From Fangia hongkongensis FSC776 = DSM 21703 (GTDB lineage: Bacteria; Pseudomonadota; Gammaproteobacteria; Francisellales; Francisellaceae): a stretch of DNA of 44,693 bases. The DNA is taken from positions 1 to 44,693 of the forward strand of contig NZ_KB902249.1 of assembly GCF_000379445.1 (NCBI RefSeq), in the 5' to 3' direction. This document shows positions 43,098 through 44,693 of the stretch, piece by piece; position 1 is the first letter of the stretch; each line of letters opens with the position of its first letter. Both the position numbers and the translations under genes were made by a program. The notes beneath the pieces are model-generated. The model saw only the letters and a program-made list of their open reading frames with translations, ran no database searches and was not told the DNA's origin.

Positions 43098-44693
43098 CTA
43101 ATCTCCGCTAGATATCATAAAATAAACCACAAAACCAATCAAAGCGATAATTGATGTCACCATCTCTCGACTTTTTAATACTTCTACTATTCTTTTTAAA
43201 AAGTTAAATGATCGAGATATCTGAGAGTTAAAATTTGTTTCCCCTAGAAAAATGGGAGAATATCGATCCCACTCATTCAATATTGTTGTGATCATTTGCA
43301 TATGATCGGAGTTTACTTCCACAACATCAAAACTGTTTGCATAATGCTTAAGATTATTATCTTTCCATTTGTATCCAGAATTTTTTAATGCTTTAAATAG
43401 TGTGACACGTGTTAGGCCTAATTTCCCAGAAGGCTTAGTTTGACCCAAAAGTATTTCAGTACCTTTATTCATTAGTACTTTTTCGGCATAAGTTTTGTCT
43501 AAACCCTTAATAAGCGTATCCACAAACTCATCAATAGTCTGTTCTCCTTTTTGAGGATCAAAATGAGGGTGATAGGTTAAAGTCTTTCCTCTAGGTAAAT
43601 GTGAATCAAGCAGTATCAATCTGGTTGCAACTTTCTCAGGATAAAATTGCTCTAACATATAGGCCATTTCTAATGCAATTAAGCCTCCCAGTGACCACCC
43701 TAGCAGAAGAATTTTTTTCCCTTCAGTATTGTCAAAATCTAAATATGACAGATAATGAAATGCAAGTTCTGATAATACATTAATTTTCTGATCATGGTGA
43801 AGGTTGTAGTTATCAACGCCTATACAGCAGTAAAAATCTGATAGTTTATCAACCAACCCTTGATAAACTTCACAACCAGAAAAGGCGGGATGAATAAAGT
43901 AGATAATGTCCTTTTTATTTTGCTCGGGTGATAAAGGTTTTATAAGGTTAAATGTGACATTTGAACACTTTTTTATGATCGAGTTGATAGTCTTGAGCCT
44001 AAAAATATCTGATACATAAATGCTACAGCCCAAAAATTGAGACATCTGATGGGCTACTGTAATTGATAAGATTGAATTTCCACCGATTTCAAAGAAGTTA
44101 TCTTCTATACCAATAGGTCGAGTGTCTAACACATTTTCCCATATTCTACAAAGCCGCTTCTGCGTCTCTGACACAGGCTTAACATAACTTCTCACTGAGC
44201 TATGATGGTGATCAGGTAGAGCACTACGATCTAGCTTCCCATTCACCGTCAACGGTAAACTCTCTATCCTCACTAGGTGCGAGGGAACCATATACTCAGG
44301 CAAAAAAGTCTCTAGTTGGACTCTAATTTTATCTGTTGTTAGATCACTATCGTTTGCTTGAACGTAATACCCGACAAGATATGCTTGAGATTGCCCCTTC
44401 TTTATAATCACACAACTTTGCTTGATTCCTTCAATCCTCGATAGCTTATCTTCAACTTCACCAAGTTCAACTCTAAACCCTCTGATTTTAACTTGAAAAT
44501 CGCTACGCCCTACATATTCAATATTGCCATCCTCAAGATAACGGCATAAATCTCCCGTTTTATAAAGGCGCGTATACCCCTTAAGGACATCGTCCTCTGT
44601 AGAAAATGGATTGTCAATAAAGGCCTTTTTAGTGAGTTCAGGCAGATTTAAATAGCCTCTAGCAAGACCGACGCCTCCTATGTAAAGCTCGCC
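43098..44693 (-). CDS. Non-ribosomal peptide synthetase, terminal module (A-PCP-TE), partial
   Basis: 531 residues in the window, reading in frame from the right edge; I include the 94 residues before an internal GTG because they continue the A domain. Adenylation domain: GELYIGGVGLARGYLN (A5/A6), YKTGDLCRYLEDGNIEYVGR (A7), FQVKIRGFRVELGEVE (A8), NGKLDR (A10). PCP with DNFFEIGGNSILS, carrier Ser207. Thioesterase: IHPAFSGCEVYQG, GWSLGG with Ser334, Asp363 and His464. After it come 60 residues ending in a predicted membrane helix (511-527, TSIIALIGFVVYFMIS). The upstream modules are outside the window; product unknown. Confidence 0.92.
   Translation of the reverse strand, partial: GELYIGGVGLARGYLNLPELTKKAFIDNPFSTEDDVLKGYTRLYKTGDLCRYLEDGNIEYVGRSDFQVKIRGFRVELGEVEDKLSRIEGIKQSCVIIKKGQSQAYLVGYYVQANDSDLTTDKIRVQLETFLPEYMVPSHLVRIESLPLTVNGKLDRSALPDHHHSSVRSYVKPVSETQKRLCRIWENVLDTRPIGIEDNFFEIGGNSILSITVAHQMSQFLGCSIYVSDIFRLKTINSIIKKCSNVTFNLIKPLSPEQNKKDIIYFIHPAFSGCEVYQGLVDKLSDFYCCIGVDNYNLHHDQKINVLSELAFHYLSYLDFDNTEGKKILLLGWSLGGLIALEMAYMLEQFYPEKVATRLILLDSHLPRGKTLTYHPHFDPQKGEQTIDEFVDTLIKGLDKTYAEKVLMNKGTEILLGQTKPSGKLGLTRVTLFKALKNSGYKWKDNNLKHYANSFDVVEVNSDHMQMITTILNEWDRYSPIFLGETNFNSQISRSFNFLKRIVEVLKSREMVTSIIALIGFVVYFMISSGD

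Overview
This is AT-rich DNA from a gammaproteobacterium. The Dot/Icm (type IVB secretion) genes, the chitinase layout and the GDSL lipase/acyltransferase point towards the Legionellales/Thiotrichales side (Piscirickettsia-, Fastidiosibacteraceae- or Legionella-like). That placement is inference from gene content; there is no rRNA or core marker here. The left two thirds carries three type II toxin-antitoxin pairs, two serine resolvases, an IS end, a DUF3987 protein, repeat clusters and many unknown genes. It reads as a plasmid, ICE or genomic island. I found no tRNA, rRNA or CRISPR array.

Layout. 1-890: end of an IS with its transposase start, inserted in a KAP-family P-loop NTPase gene, which is cut just after the Walker B motif. 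886-1589: two paralogous ribbon-helix-helix proteins. 1628-2022: CATACAAT repeats and palindromes. 2455-3074: HigB/HigA-type toxin-antitoxin pair sharing a face-to-face promoter with a small gene at 3192. 3589-7778: J-domain protein, adenine methyltransferase, three unknown proteins and a WGR-like microprotein; the first two have matching promoter-leader modules. 7834-12021: secreted protein, DUF3987 protein, TGACAAT repeats, RES/Xre pair and a pilin-like protein. 12199-14289: GH18 chitinase. 14933-22576: two Fic + serine resolvase gene pairs, each overlapping by about 8-11 bases, enclosing a LuxR regulator, an MFS transporter and a GNAT gene. 22925-24456: HTH-like protein, unknown protein and a third toxin-antitoxin pair.

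24615-35367 is a minus-strand block of ten Dot/Icm genes in the order icmC, icmD, dotD, dotC, dotB, icmT, dotL, an IcmS-like gene, dotM, dotN, followed by an 864-residue unknown protein with hydrophobic hairpins. It holds the DotL-DotM-DotN coupling complex, the DotB ATPase and the DotC/DotD outer-membrane parts. DotA, DotF, DotG, DotH, DotO and IcmW are not in the window. DotC has no lipoprotein signal.

35821-39765 runs divergently and looks like a microcin/bacteriocin system: a double-glycine precursor, an HlyD-like adaptor, a C39-peptidase ABC exporter and a small unknown gene. The right end holds a secreted GDSL enzyme, an orphan PAS histidine kinase and the end of a non-ribosomal peptide synthetase (A-PCP-TE) that ends in a predicted membrane helix and runs off the window.
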